Counted from the first letter of the stretch, positions 15,861 through 23,407 are shown. The stretch is DNA of 25,713 bases from JBEKYD01 sp049509915 (GCA_049509915.1 JBEKZL010000074.1:1-25713); one strand, 5' to 3'. Notes: generated by a model from the sequence alone, not told the origin. Made by a program: numbers and translations.

Positions 15861-15912
15861 CAGCCGAGCCGCGACCGAAACCGGCGGCGAAGATGGCTGG
15901 CGCTACGAGGAG

Positions 15913-15934
15913 GCGTCGGCTTCAGAGCCGACGC
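15913..15934. terminator. Perfect hairpin in intergenic gap
   Basis: GCGTCGGCT and AGCCGACGC form a perfect 9-bp stem with a TCAG loop, in the gap after the kinase gene on the minus strand. There is no U-tract, so it could attenuate transcription, stabilise RNA, or simply belong to the neighbouring dispersed repeat. Confidence 0.4.
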
Positions 15935-16002
15935 TGCAGACTGAGAGTCCGCGCCACGAAGGATCGAATCCGGCAGGTTGCAATGCATTTGGCTGGACGG
16001 GG

Positions 16003-18306
16003 CTAGGCGCCGGGCTTAGCGTAGTAGTTCTTATACCCCTTGTAATAATGGCCGTTGTAGTATCCGTAATACCCGCTCGGAGCATTCTTCGGGTTCCAGT
16101 CATTCAAGATCGTTCCCAGCACATTCGTTCCGTCCTCCTGGAAACGCTGGAAGGCGGCCTGGGCGGCATCGCGGGTGGTTTTGCCGGCGCGGATGACCAG
16201 GATCACGCGGTCGGTGAGTCTTCCCAGGACGCGGGCGTCGGGGATCTGGAGCATGGGCGGCGTGTCAATGAGGATGGTATCGAACTGCTGGCGGAGCTGT
16301 TTCAGCATCTCGGGCATTTGGGCGCCGTAGAGGAGGGTCATGGCGGCGGCGGTGGTTTCTCCGCTGGCTAAGACGAAGAGGTTGGGAATGGCGGTGGGAC
16401 TGATGGCGGCCTGGGCGGCTGCGGATGTGGCCGGTGCGCGGTCCTTGAGCATGTCGCTGAGGCCCGGGGAAGACTCGATTCCGAAGATACTGTGCAGGCG
16501 GGGGCGGCGCAGGTCGGCATCGATGAGCAGCACGCGGTTGCCGACTTCGGCGATGGCGATGCCGAGGTTACAGGCTACCGTGGATTTGCCTTCGGCGGGG
16601 CCGGGACTGGTGAGGACGATGGTGCGGGGGCGGGAGCCGTTTTCGCCGGAGAAGAGGATGGAGACGAGGGTGGAACGGAAGGATTCGGCGAGGATGGATT
16701 GTTTGTGCTGGAGGGTGACGAGCTCGACGCGGTTCGAGATATCGGAAGCGGGGGCGATCTGGCCGGCGACGGCGTGCTTGAGACGCCGGCGTTGGTCGAG
16801 GCTGCCGGCGGGGATGATGCCGAGCTCGGGGATGTTGAGATAGAAGGTGGAATCGCCGGGCTGCTGGATGGTGCGATCGGCACGCTCGCGCATGACGACG
16901 AAGGCGACGCCGAGGAAGAGTCCGGCGAGGAGGCCGAGGCCGGCGCTTTGCTCTGTGTCGGGCTTATAGGGAGCGGTGGGGACCTTGGCGGGATCGACGA
17001 CGCGGACGTTGCTGGCGCGGAGGGCGGAGGCGATCGAGGCCTGGTTGAGCTGCTGGAGCATGGCGTCGTAGACGGCGCGGTTGGAATCGACTTCGCGCTT
17101 GAGGATGTTGTACTGCACGGCCTTTTCGCCCTGGCCACCGACGAGGTGGGCCTGGCGGGCGTAGTCGTCGGAAAGAAGCTTTTCCTTGCGGACGGCTTCG
17201 TCGTAATCGTTCTTGATGCGCTTGAGGATATTGGAACGGTCTTTATCGAAGGCGGCCTCGATGGTGGAAATTTGAGCCTGGACGCGCTGGATCTTGGGGT
17301 GGTCGGGGGTGTAAGTGGCGCTCAGCTCGGCGATCTGGCGGCGGAGTTCGGTGAGCTTGCCGCCGTAATCGCGGAGGTTATCGTCGCTGATGATATCGGG
17401 GAGAGCCTCGGGCGTGCTGGTGGCGGCGGTTTCGTAGCGGGACTGTTTGGCGATGCGGTCGGCCTGGGCGGCGCTGAGGCTGACCTGGATCTGGCGGAGC
17501 TTGTCCTCGTCGACGTTGGTTTTTTCATCGGTGAAGATGAGGCCGGCGCCGCGGGCGTATTCCTGGAGCTTGTCGTCGGAGCGTTCGAGCTTGATGCGGA
17601 CGTCGTCGAGCTGGCGGGAGAGCCATTCGCTGGTACGGGCGGTGCTTTTCCAGCGGGTTTCGAGGTTCTGATCGATGAATTCGTTGGCGAGGGTGTTGGC
17701 GAAGGCGGCGGCGGAGCGGGGGTCGGTGGAATCGACGCTGATATCGAGGATGCGGGTCTGGCCGGAGGCGCGGACCTTGAGGTTGCCGGCGGCGTAACTG
17801 ATGGACTGGGCGAAGGCGTCTTCGGGCCTGGGCTCGGGGAGGTTGAGGGCTTTGCGCCAGGCGGAGATGCGCCCGCCGGGCTGGGAGAAAACCTCCGGTT
17901 TCTTCAGTTTGGTGAGGACGCGTTCGATGAGGGATTCGCTTTGGAGGATCTTGATCTGGGTCTGGATGTCGGAGGTTTCGGAGTACTGGCCCTCGCCGGA
18001 GGCGACGGGATCGACCGTGCGCATGTTGAGGAAGTCCTGGTTCAGGGTGACGATCTCGATTGAAGTATGAGCCTGGTAGACGGGGGTTTGGGGGAGGGTG
18101 ACGAGGACGCCGATGAGCGCGCCGACGAAGGCAATGATCATGACGGTGCCCTTGCGGCGGCGGAGGATGCGCCAGTATTCGAGAAGGCCGCCCTGTTCGG
18201 GGTCGCCGGAGGACGGGGTGTCGGGGTATTGGCGTTCGGGGTAGAGGCGCTCCGGGTAGGCTGGACGCGGCTCGGAACGGGCAGGCAGTTGAGGGTGTTC
18301 TTCCAT
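16003..18306 (-). CDS. Wzc-type polysaccharide co-polymerase and tyrosine autokinase
   Basis: This 767-residue inner-membrane protein joins a Wzz chain-length domain to a bacterial tyrosine kinase. A Pro/Arg/Tyr-rich cytoplasmic start (1-45) is followed by TM1 (about 53-72), a long periplasmic coiled-coil region (about 190-420), then VPTAPYKPD and TM2 (about 455-472). The cytoplasmic kinase has Walker A SPGPAEGKST (567-576), Walker A' LLIDADLRRP (593-602) and Walker B ILIDTPP. The C-terminal tail has nine tyrosines within residues 746-762 (YYGYYNGHYYKGYKNYY), the expected autophosphorylation cluster. It controls polymer length and export with the Wza-type protein, whose gene precedes it by 7 bases. 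The kinase sequence appears intact. Confidence 0.95.
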   Translation of the reverse strand: MEEHPQLPARSEPRPAYPERLYPERQYPDTPSSGDPEQGGLLEYWRILRRRKGTVMIIAFVGALIGVLVTLPQTPVYQAHTSIEIVTLNQDFLNMRTVDPVASGEGQYSETSDIQTQIKILQSESLIERVLTKLKKPEVFSQPGGRISAWRKALNLPEPRPEDAFAQSISYAAGNLKVRASGQTRILDISVDSTDPRSAAAFANTLANEFIDQNLETRWKSTARTSEWLSRQLDDVRIKLERSDDKLQEYARGAGLIFTDEKTNVDEDKLRQIQVSLSAAQADRIAKQSRYETAATSTPEALPDIISDDNLRDYGGKLTELRRQIAELSATYTPDHPKIQRVQAQISTIEAAFDKDRSNILKRIKNDYDEAVRKEKLLSDDYARQAHLVGGQGEKAVQYNILKREVDSNRAVYDAMLQQLNQASIASALRASNVRVVDPAKVPTAPYKPDTEQSAGLGLLAGLFLGVAFVVMRERADRTIQQPGDSTFYLNIPELGIIPAGSLDQRRRLKHAVAGQIAPASDISNRVELVTLQHKQSILAESFRSTLVSILFSGENGSRPRTIVLTSPGPAEGKSTVACNLGIAIAEVGNRVLLIDADLRRPRLHSIFGIESSPGLSDMLKDRAPATSAAAQAAISPTAIPNLFVLASGETTAAAMTLLYGAQMPEMLKQLRQQFDTILIDTPPMLQIPDARVLGRLTDRVILVIRAGKTTRDAAQAAFQRFQEDGTNVLGTILNDWNPKNAPSGYYGYYNGHYYKGYKNYYAKPGA

Positions 18307-18313
18307 GGATAAC

Positions 18314-19315
18314 TCAGTAGTGATAAACCGCTGCGGCCGCTACGGCCGAAGTCACGCCAAGAACGCTGGTAAGGGCGGTGGCGGCGCCGGATTTCCTGCC
18401 GCTGAGGGGAACAAAGAGCAAGTCGTTGGCCTGGAGGGGGACATCGGGTACTTTGCCGGCCAGAAGCGCTTTCAGGTCGATGGGGATTTCGGTGCGCGTA
18501 TCGGAGCCGGGGACGGGGCGCATGATGCGGGCCTTGCGGGCATCGGCGAAGCGGTCCAGGCCTTCGGCGAGGGAGAGAATTTGAAGTGCCGACAGGTGTT
18601 GGTCTTCGCCGAGGACAAAGCCGCCGGGTTTGTGGACGGTGCCGATCACGTAGACCAGTTGGCCCTTGGGGACGGTGATGACGTCTTCGGGCTTGATTTC
18701 GATGTTTTCGGCGGGATTTTGGGCGTCCATTACGCTCTTAATGTTTACGCTGGCGATGCTGTAGCGGCCGGTGGGGTCGTCCTTGGCATCGGGGAGCGGG
18801 ATGCGGCCCCATTCCATCCGGCGAGTAATTTTGATGGAATAACCGGCATCCTGACGGACCCCTCCAGCCAGGGAAATCACTTCGAATAAAGTTTTGTGGC
18901 CTTCCAACTGGTGTACCCCGGGGGTTTGGACCGCGCCCAGCACCGACACGGGCTGGCTGCGGGTTTCGACCAGGTACACAGAAACATCGGGATGCTGGAG
19001 GAAGTGCTTGAGGTGATCTTCGAGCAGGTCGGCAAGCTGTTCGGTGGTAAGGCCTGCGGCATGGACGCGGCCGATCATGGGGAGAGTAATATTGCCTCTT
19101 GCATCGATGCGGATCGGGACGGTGGTGGTGACTTCTTCGGCATCGAGGGCGCGGACCATGAGTTGGTCGTCCACACCCAGCGCATAGCTGCTGGGGGCAC
19201 CGGCATCGGGTGGCAAGGGCGTCGATGGCGGCGCTTGTGCCAGGCATGCAGCGGCGAGGGATAGAAGCAAAAGGGGACGCATGTGCTGTGTGTTCCTGCG
19301 GCTTCTGATTCTCAT
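18314..19315 (-). CDS. Wza-type polysaccharide export protein
   Basis: This 333-residue OPX-family protein forms the export channel across the periplasm or outer membrane. It has an N-terminal signal sequence (MRPLLLLSLAAACLAQA from residue 12). A Poly_export domain spans about 42-118 (YALGVDDQLMVRALDAEE, then ITLPMIGRVHAAGLT), followed by two SLBB-type segments (SVLGAVQTPGVHQLEGH, and YVIGTVHKPGGFVLGEDQ near 215). The C-terminal hydrophobic stretch from about residue 312 may anchor it. A cysteine in LAAACLA could be lipidated, but the lipobox is weak. The first ATG is favoured by GGAGAAG 8 bases upstream and by an ATGA overlap with the preceding small gene; the ATG at 19282 is the alternative. 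Confidence 0.93.
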   Translation of the reverse strand: MRIRSRRNTQHMRPLLLLSLAAACLAQAPPSTPLPPDAGAPSSYALGVDDQLMVRALDAEEVTTTVPIRIDARGNITLPMIGRVHAAGLTTEQLADLLEDHLKHFLQHPDVSVYLVETRSQPVSVLGAVQTPGVHQLEGHKTLFEVISLAGGVRQDAGYSIKITRRMEWGRIPLPDAKDDPTGRYSIASVNIKSVMDAQNPAENIEIKPEDVITVPKGQLVYVIGTVHKPGGFVLGEDQHLSALQILSLAEGLDRFADARKARIMRPVPGSDTRTEIPIDLKALLAGKVPDVPLQANDLLFVPLSGRKSGAATALTSVLGVTSAVAAAAVYHY

Positions 19316-19584
19316 GACATGATCTTCTCCGGGATCTTGGCCTGATCCAAAAGGAGCGAAAAATCGGACTCCAACTGGCGAACCCGTTCATCCAGCTCTG
19401 CCAGTTTGGCCGCAAATCCGTCCTGCGGCTCGGCCGATTGGTTCACAATGCGCTGCAAGGCCAGCCGGGCGAACTCAGAAAGGTTACGCACACCGTAGAC
19501 GCCAAAGTGCGCTTTGAGGCCTTCGTATTCCACCCCGGAAAGGCGGACGCTAATCATTTTTTCTTTGGTAACGCTACCAGACAT
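19312..19584 (-). CDS. Small ribbon-helix-helix-like protein with coiled coil
   Basis: This 90-residue protein is not a shadow of another gene. It has AGGAG 10 bases before its ATG, and its stop overlaps the export gene start as ATGA. Residues 10-47 (MISVRLSGVEYEGLKAHF, then NLSEFARLALQRIV) fit a ribbon-helix-helix DNA-binding fold: a short strand, a helix, a turn and a second helix. Residues about 57-80 (AKLAELDERVRQLESDF) look like a short coiled coil that could mediate oligomerisation. As first gene of the polysaccharide operon it is a candidate autoregulator, possibly acting at the inverted repeats upstream. Function is inferred from fold-like pattern and position only; no named family is recognised with certainty. 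Confidence 0.75.
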   Translation of the reverse strand: MSGSVTKEKMISVRLSGVEYEGLKAHFGVYGVRNLSEFARLALQRIVNQSAEPQDGFAAKLAELDERVRQLESDFSLLLDQAKIPEKIMS

Positions 19585-19931
19585 GGCACGGAGACTCCTC
19601 TAAGGCTTGCAAGGAGAGGTTAGGCAATTTCACCCGCGGCGAACGCGCTTTCTGCGTGAACTCTCGGTTTCTAGCCGAGTTTCGCCAATGGGCGCGTAGG
19701 GGAAGACACGGTAACGATGCGGGGAACCATGTGACCTGAGGATGGGACCAACCCACTCGCTGTCGATCGAGTGCCTCATCCTGGCTGGAATGCGCAGTTG
19801 CCGGGCGAGTCAGTCGACCAAACTATCTACTCGGCAGTTTCGGGTCTGAATACACAAGCTCCGCCATTTTAGTCCCATTGGCGGGACTCATACCAAAAAG
19901 GCCGAAAGACAGGACCCAACCTGCGACTGAA

Positions 19932-19956
19932 TGACAATGCAGTACGCAAGTTGTCA
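19932..19956. promoter_or_regulatory. Candidate operator: TGACAA-N13-TTGTCA
   Basis: Perfect 6-base arms TGACAA (19932) and TTGTCA (19951) are separated by 13 bases. The left arm lies in ATGACAATG, the same 9-mer as in the second site at 20050. The spacing suits a dimeric regulator. Neither the binding protein nor function is known. Confidence 0.4.
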
Positions 19957-20049
19957 AACGCCATATTAGGATCTTAAAGTACAAAAGTAAAGCACAAAGG
20001 CGTATGAAATAGTACCATATCGCCAGGGAACAGGAAGCTATCTCGCTGC

Positions 20050-20079
20050 ATGACAATGTGATAGGCACACAATTGTCAT
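20050..20079. promoter_or_regulatory. Candidate operator: ATGACAAT-N14-ATTGTCAT
   Basis: Perfect 8-base arms ATGACAAT and ATTGTCAT surround 14 bases. It shares its core with the site at 19932-19956, about 120 bases away. Two related inverted repeats in one regulatory gap suggest a real binding site; candidate binders are the adjacent response regulator or the small RHH-like protein. Confidence 0.45.
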
Positions 20080-20278
20080 ACCGGGCCGAGGCGCCCTTCG
20101 CTAGACAATGTAAGCCGTTTTCTCACATGATATGGTATGTCCAGTACCTCTTCGGACGGCCTTCGCCGGCGTATATAGCGATATTCCGCGAATCTTGTGC
20201 GGGCGGACATGACGCCGCGATTTCCTGCTGTGGGAGCCATGGAGACGCTTCGGTCTGAAAATTCGGTTGGTAGAACGA

Positions 20279-20902
20279 TCACAGGAGATGGTCTTTCAAA
20301 TAGCGAACCAGGTCGGCCGTCGTTTGGAGGTCCAACTTAATGAATCCTCGCCTCTTGTATGCGCCGACTGTCTTGGCGCTCAGGTTCAGTTCGGCAGCGA
20401 TCTCGGTGCCACGCTTGCCTGCCGCAAGCGCCAGCAAGACCTTGCGTTCTTGGGTCGACAGATTCGGAGGACACGTGGCGGAACCCGGATTTTCAATTGC
20501 CAGAGGAGTCGATTGACCGAAATACTGCTTGCCTTCGAGGACACTCCGGACCGCCTTCAACAGATCGGAGCTGCTGGAGCCTTTTGAGATATAGCCCGCG
20601 GCTCCGAGTTGCAGGGCGCGGGCTGCGTACTGTGGCTCCGTGTGCATACTCAGCACGAGCACTACGACCTGAAGACGAAGGGCGCGGATCTCCCTCAGGA
20701 CAGAAAAGCCGTCAGGGCCGGGGAGACTCAAGTCCATAATCACCAGCCGCCAGGCCTTCGCCTTGATTTGAGCCAGGGCCTCTTCGGCAGTTCCCGCCTC
20801 GCCAAAGAAGATGTCCCGGTACTTTCGGCCAAGCACCTGCTTCAAACCCTCACGAACGAGGTGATGATCATCAATAATCAGTATCGATAGCTTCTGAACC
20901 AG
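20279..20902 (-). CDS. NarL/LuxR-type response regulator (probable CTG start)
   Basis: The receiver domain shows the acidic pair in SILIIDDHHLVREG, phospho-acceptor D57 (LVIMDLSLPGPDG), S85 in VLSMHT and K107 in GYISKGSS. A C-terminal LuxR-type helix-turn-helix follows (LSTQERKVLLALAAG, then LNLSAKTVGAYKRR). The first standard start, TTG 20845, would cut off the first strand and the acidic pair. Upstream, the conserved frame is open only to a TGA at about 20914. In that interval no ATG, GTG or TTG occurs, but CTG at 20902 has GAGG 7 bases before it and gives 207 residues, the normal NarL length. ATT or ATA starts are alternatives. No histidine kinase lies nearby, so it is an orphan. It probably regulates the adjacent polysaccharide operon (inferred). 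Confidence 0.88.
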   Translation of the reverse strand: MVQKLSILIIDDHHLVREGLKQVLGRKYRDIFFGEAGTAEEALAQIKAKAWRLVIMDLSLPGPDGFSVLREIRALRLQVVVLVLSMHTEPQYAARALQLGAAGYISKGSSSSDLLKAVRSVLEGKQYFGQSTPLAIENPGSATCPPNLSTQERKVLLALAAGKRGTEIAAELNLSAKTVGAYKRRGFIKLDLQTTADLVRYLKDHLL

Positions 20903-20909
20903 CGGCTTG

Positions 20910-20913
20910 CCTC
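20910..20913 (-). promoter_or_regulatory. Ribosome binding site favouring a CTG start
   Basis: GAGG (within GTGAGG) lies 7 bases upstream of CTG 20902 on the minus strand. It is the only ribosome-site-like sequence positioned to start the complete receiver domain. Confidence 0.5.
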
Positions 20914-21100
20914 ACCAAGGGCTGACCACCAGAGCTACTCCCGAGAGCTATATTTACCGAAGCGCTTAGTTTAGTTAGGGTAGTACGAAGCAGTACCGCA
21001 TGCAAGGGTAAATGATGCGTTTCGTGGTTTTTTTTCTGGACGCTTCCCCAGCCAACTCAGGGCCATCAGGCTGTGGTCCGCGCCTTCGCGCGCCAGGCAA

Positions 21101-21677
21101 CGGAATGGCAGACAGCCTGACGTTTACGTGGACGGCCGACCGGTCGACGAAAGCACCAAATCGGATAATTACGAGAAAGCCAAACTCCACCTGGCAAAGA
21201 TGAACGCCAGGAAAGTCCGTGGCGAACTTGGTGGGGCGAACGCCAAGCTCACCGGTGGACAAGATCCTGGACACATTTCTGAAGGCTCTCAAGGTCCGCG
21301 CTGGCGAGAAAACGTTAGAAATTCAAGAGCTGGTCGTTAATGCCCACCTCCGTGGCGCCTGGGATTCCGCCTGTGACCGGGCCGGCCTTCCCGAGCTTCA
21401 GTTTCACGACCTGCGACGATCAGGTGTCAGAAATTTGTAACGTTCACGCGTCCCTGAGAGGGTAATCATGAGCATAACGGGCCACCGAACGCGGGAAATG
21501 TTTGATCGCTACAACATCACCTCGGAGTCAGATTTGGCCGACGCGGCCCAACGTATCCAAGCCTGTCGAGACGCCCAAAAGGCGTCGGTCTCCGGTTTGA
21601 ATAGTGACAAAAACCGTGACAGTGATCCAAGAAACGAAGGGCTCCAGATTGCTCCGGAGCCCTTAAATCTTTCATGA
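21101..21677 (+). pseudogene. Tyrosine recombinase (integrase) pseudogene
   Basis: Fragments of a phage-type integrase occur in order. The N-terminal part, in one frame, contains RNGRQPDVYVDGRPVDESTK and YEKAKLHLAKMNARK. A second frame from about 21250 contains GAWDSACDRAGLPELQFHDL and RRSGVRNL (the HxLR box). An in-frame TAA follows at 21438-21440, and the same frame continues with VPERVIMSITGHRTREMFDR and Y (the second catalytic His/Arg and the nucleophilic Tyr). A frameshift near 21250, loss of most of the central core (about 150 residues expected) and the nonsense codon make it nonfunctional. It ends within a few bases of the 3' end of a tRNA-Leu gene, the classic location for such an integrase, so it marks the end of an old integrated element. 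Confidence 0.8.
21637..21664 (-). terminator. Candidate terminator downstream of secG/tRNA-Leu
   Basis: AAGGGCTCC and GGAGCCCTT form a 9-bp stem with a 10-base loop. Read on the minus strand it is followed by CGTTTCTTGG. It lies about 18 bases past the tRNA 3' end, suitable to end the secG-tRNA transcript. It overlaps the end of the integrase remnant. Confidence 0.5.
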
Positions 21678-21681
21678 TCTA

Positions 21682-21768
21682 TGGTGCGGAGAGGGGGACT
21701 TGAACCCCCACGAGATTGCTCCCGCTAGCACCTCAAGCTAGTGCGTCTGCCAATTCCGCCACCTCCGC
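21682..21768 (-). tRNA. tRNA-Leu (anticodon GAG)
   Basis: The minus strand begins GCGGAGGTGGCGGAATTGGC, followed by AGACGC. The anticodon stem-loop is CTAGC-TTGAGGT-GCTAG, giving anticodon GAG. A long variable arm (GGGAGCAATCTCG region), a T-arm with GGTTCAAGTCC and an acceptor end TCTCCGC-A with encoded CCA follow. The seven-base acceptor stem pairs with one G-U. The long variable arm and anticodon fit leucine. It is 11 bases downstream of secG and probably co-transcribed. Its 3' end abuts the integrase remnant. Confidence 0.95.
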
Positions 21769-21779
21769 GTTCCCGGGCC

Positions 21780-22160
21780 CTACTTTTTCGGCGCTGGCGC
21801 GGCCGGCTTCGGTATAGGCAGCGGCACAGCATTGCCACCGCCGCTCGCCGGTCTCGGCACAGCGGGCACTCCTTTGGAGGGCGCTCCAGTTATCGGCGCT
21901 GATTCCAGCACCGTCGTTCCCATGCCGGCGTTCCGGGTGGCCAGAATGGAAAGCGAAAGCGACGTGACCATGAATAACGCCGCGGAAATCGTCGTGGCCT
22001 TGGAAAGCAGTGTGGCTGAACCACGCGGGCCAAAGGCGGTCTGCGACCCCATCCCGCCAAATGCCCCGGCCAAGTCCGCGGCCTTGCCGCTTTGCAGCAA
22101 GACTACGATGATCAGGAACAGGCACACCACTACATGCACGATCAAAAACAGTATATACAT
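21780..22160 (-). CDS. secG: Preprotein translocase subunit SecG
   Basis: This 126-residue membrane protein of the SecYEG channel has two transmembrane segments: MYILFLIVHVVVCLFLIIVV at the start, and TISAALFMVTSLSLSILAT around 53-71. The family-typical LLQSGKAADLAGAFGGMGSQ lies between them, with AFGPRGSATLLSKAT following. The C-terminal tail from about residue 80 is rich in Pro and Ala (PRPASGGGNAVPLPIPKP), longer than in E. coli but common in other phyla. The ATG at 22160 begins exactly at the first membrane segment. The longer open frame upstream is unconserved. It is a core gene, indicating that this side of the tRNA is ordinary chromosome. Confidence 0.95.
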   Translation of the reverse strand: MYILFLIVHVVVCLFLIIVVLLQSGKAADLAGAFGGMGSQTAFGPRGSATLLSKATTISAALFMVTSLSLSILATRNAGMGTTVLESAPITGAPSKGVPAVPRPASGGGNAVPLPIPKPAAPAPKK

Positions 22161-22294
22161 TCGAGATCCGTAACTTACAGTATAGGCAACCGCACCCGCC
22201 GCAGTCAAACGAGATGCGCCGCGGCGACAGCGGATACCGAACTCCGCTCCCTCCCCTGGACACACCTGCCCAAACCGTCCTAACATGGGCGGTG

Positions 22295-23323
22295 ATGCAA
22301 GCCCTTCTGCTTCCCCGCTATGGACATTTGGAGATAGTCGACATGCCGGTTCCGGAACCCGGCGCCGGCGAGATTCTGGTTCGCGTGCGAGCCTGCGGTA
22401 TCTGCGGCAGCGACGTACACGGCCTGGACGGCTCCACCGGCCGCCGTATACCGCCTCTGGTGATGGGTCATGAAGCCGCCGGTGAGGTGGCCGCAATTGG
22501 CGCCGGCGTGTCGGACCTCGCACTCGGCGACCGGGTGACCTTCGATTCCACGATCTTCTGCGGTCGGTGTTTTTATTGCCTGCGCGGAGAGGTCAATCTC
22601 TGCGATAACCGCGAGGTCTTGGGAGTCTCGCCCGGTCCCTATCGCCGCCACGGAGCCTTTGCCGAGTTCGTGGCCGTCCCGCGGCGCATCGTCTACCGGC
22701 TTCCGGAGACGCTGAGCTTCGAGCGCGCGGCATTGATTGAAGCCGTGTCCGTTGCGGTGCATGGCGCCGGCTTGAGCGGTGTCCGCCTGGGCGATACCGC
22801 CGTAGTGGTCGGTGCCGGGATGATCGGTTTACTGGTGGTCCAGGCGGTGCGCCGCGCTGGTGCCACTCGCGTCGTGGCTGTCGACGTGGACGAAGCCCGC
22901 CTCTCGCTCGCCCTCCAACTGGGCGCTACCGAAACCGTTCTGGCCGGACCGGGGGCCGTGCCGCGCATACTGGAGGTCACCGGCGGCCGCGGCGCCGATC
23001 TCGCCATCGAGTGCGTCGGAGCCGAGGCTCCCATTCACACTGCCGTCTCCGGCGTTCGAAAAGGCGGATCGGTGGTTCTGGTGGGCAACGTCTCACCCAA
23101 AATTGCCCTGCCCCTCCAGGAAGTCGTCTCGCGCCAGATTCGTCTCCAGGGCTCGTGTGCCTCCAGCGGAGAGTACCCGCTAGTGATCGACCTGATCGCC
23201 ACCGGGGAAATCCGCGTGGATCCCCTCATCAGCGCCGTGGCTCCGTTGAACGAGGGGCCGCTCTGGTTCGACCGCCTCTATCGCCGCGAACCCAACTTGA
23301 TGAAAGTGATCCTGCAACCATAA
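22295..23323 (+). CDS. Zinc-dependent alcohol dehydrogenase (MDR family)
   Basis: This 342-residue medium-chain dehydrogenase oxidises an alcohol or polyol with NAD(P). Catalytic zinc ligands are C34 (RACGICGSD) and H59-E60 (MGHEAAGEV). The structural zinc site has four cysteines in FCGRCFYCLRGEVNLC (C89, C92, C95, C103). The Rossmann motif is VVVGAGMIGLLVVQA, followed by the acidic residue in VVAVDVDEARL that favours NAD. The pattern resembles threonine, sorbitol and galactitol-phosphate dehydrogenases; the substrate cannot be fixed. ATG 22295 starts the conserved MQALLLPRYG; the frame is open upstream to 22214 but without family sequence. It is divergent from secG across about 135 bases. 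Confidence 0.92.
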   Translation: MQALLLPRYGHLEIVDMPVPEPGAGEILVRVRACGICGSDVHGLDGSTGRRIPPLVMGHEAAGEVAAIGAGVSDLALGDRVTFDSTIFCGRCFYCLRGEVNLCDNREVLGVSPGPYRRHGAFAEFVAVPRRIVYRLPETLSFERAALIEAVSVAVHGAGLSGVRLGDTAVVVGAGMIGLLVVQAVRRAGATRVVAVDVDEARLSLALQLGATETVLAGPGAVPRILEVTGGRGADLAIECVGAEAPIHTAVSGVRKGGSVVLVGNVSPKIALPLQEVVSRQIRLQGSCASSGEYPLVIDLIATGEIRVDPLISAVAPLNEGPLWFDRLYRREPNLMKVILQP

Positions 23324-23377
23324 GTGGCCGACTCACCGGTACGGTCAACTAAACCGCGAGTCGGAACCGCGACCTTC

Positions 23378-23407
23378 AGAAGCCGTGAAATATTTGTCAC
23401 GGCTTCT
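23378..23407. terminator. Perfect 11-bp hairpin after the dehydrogenase gene
   Basis: AGAAGCCGTGA and TCACGGCTTCT pair perfectly around AATATTTG, 55 bases after the dehydrogenase stop. There is no U-tract. With the next hairpin it occupies the convergent gap between the dehydrogenase and the PEP-CTERM gene; bidirectional termination or RNA 3'-end protection is likely. Confidence 0.5.

Larger units (their letters stand above)
19585..20278. other. Regulatory gap upstream of the polysaccharide operon
   Basis: This is about 690 bases without a supported gene. It is more AT-rich than its surroundings, with stop codons in all frames between 19800 and 20150. It must contain the promoter of the minus-strand operon. 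It holds two TGACAA/TTGTCA inverted repeats (listed separately), a third half-site-like TAGACAATG at 20102, and AGTAC at 19941, 19978, 20011 and 20143. No convincing -10/-35 pair or sigma-54 site could be chosen by eye. Confidence 0.7.

Noticed and set aside
16492..18063. Long 523-codon open frame on the plus strand, antisense to the tyrosine kinase
   Set aside because: It is rich in Gly/Asp/Glu/Ala and is the codon-position mirror of the high-GC kinase gene. It has no domain, and the minus strand encodes clear Wzz and kinase motifs.
20013..20137. 9-bp inverted repeat TACCATATC (20013) / GATATGGTA (20129)
   Set aside because: The arms are 108 bases apart and only 9 bp long in an AT-rich gap, so this is plausibly chance; it is recorded but not called as a site.
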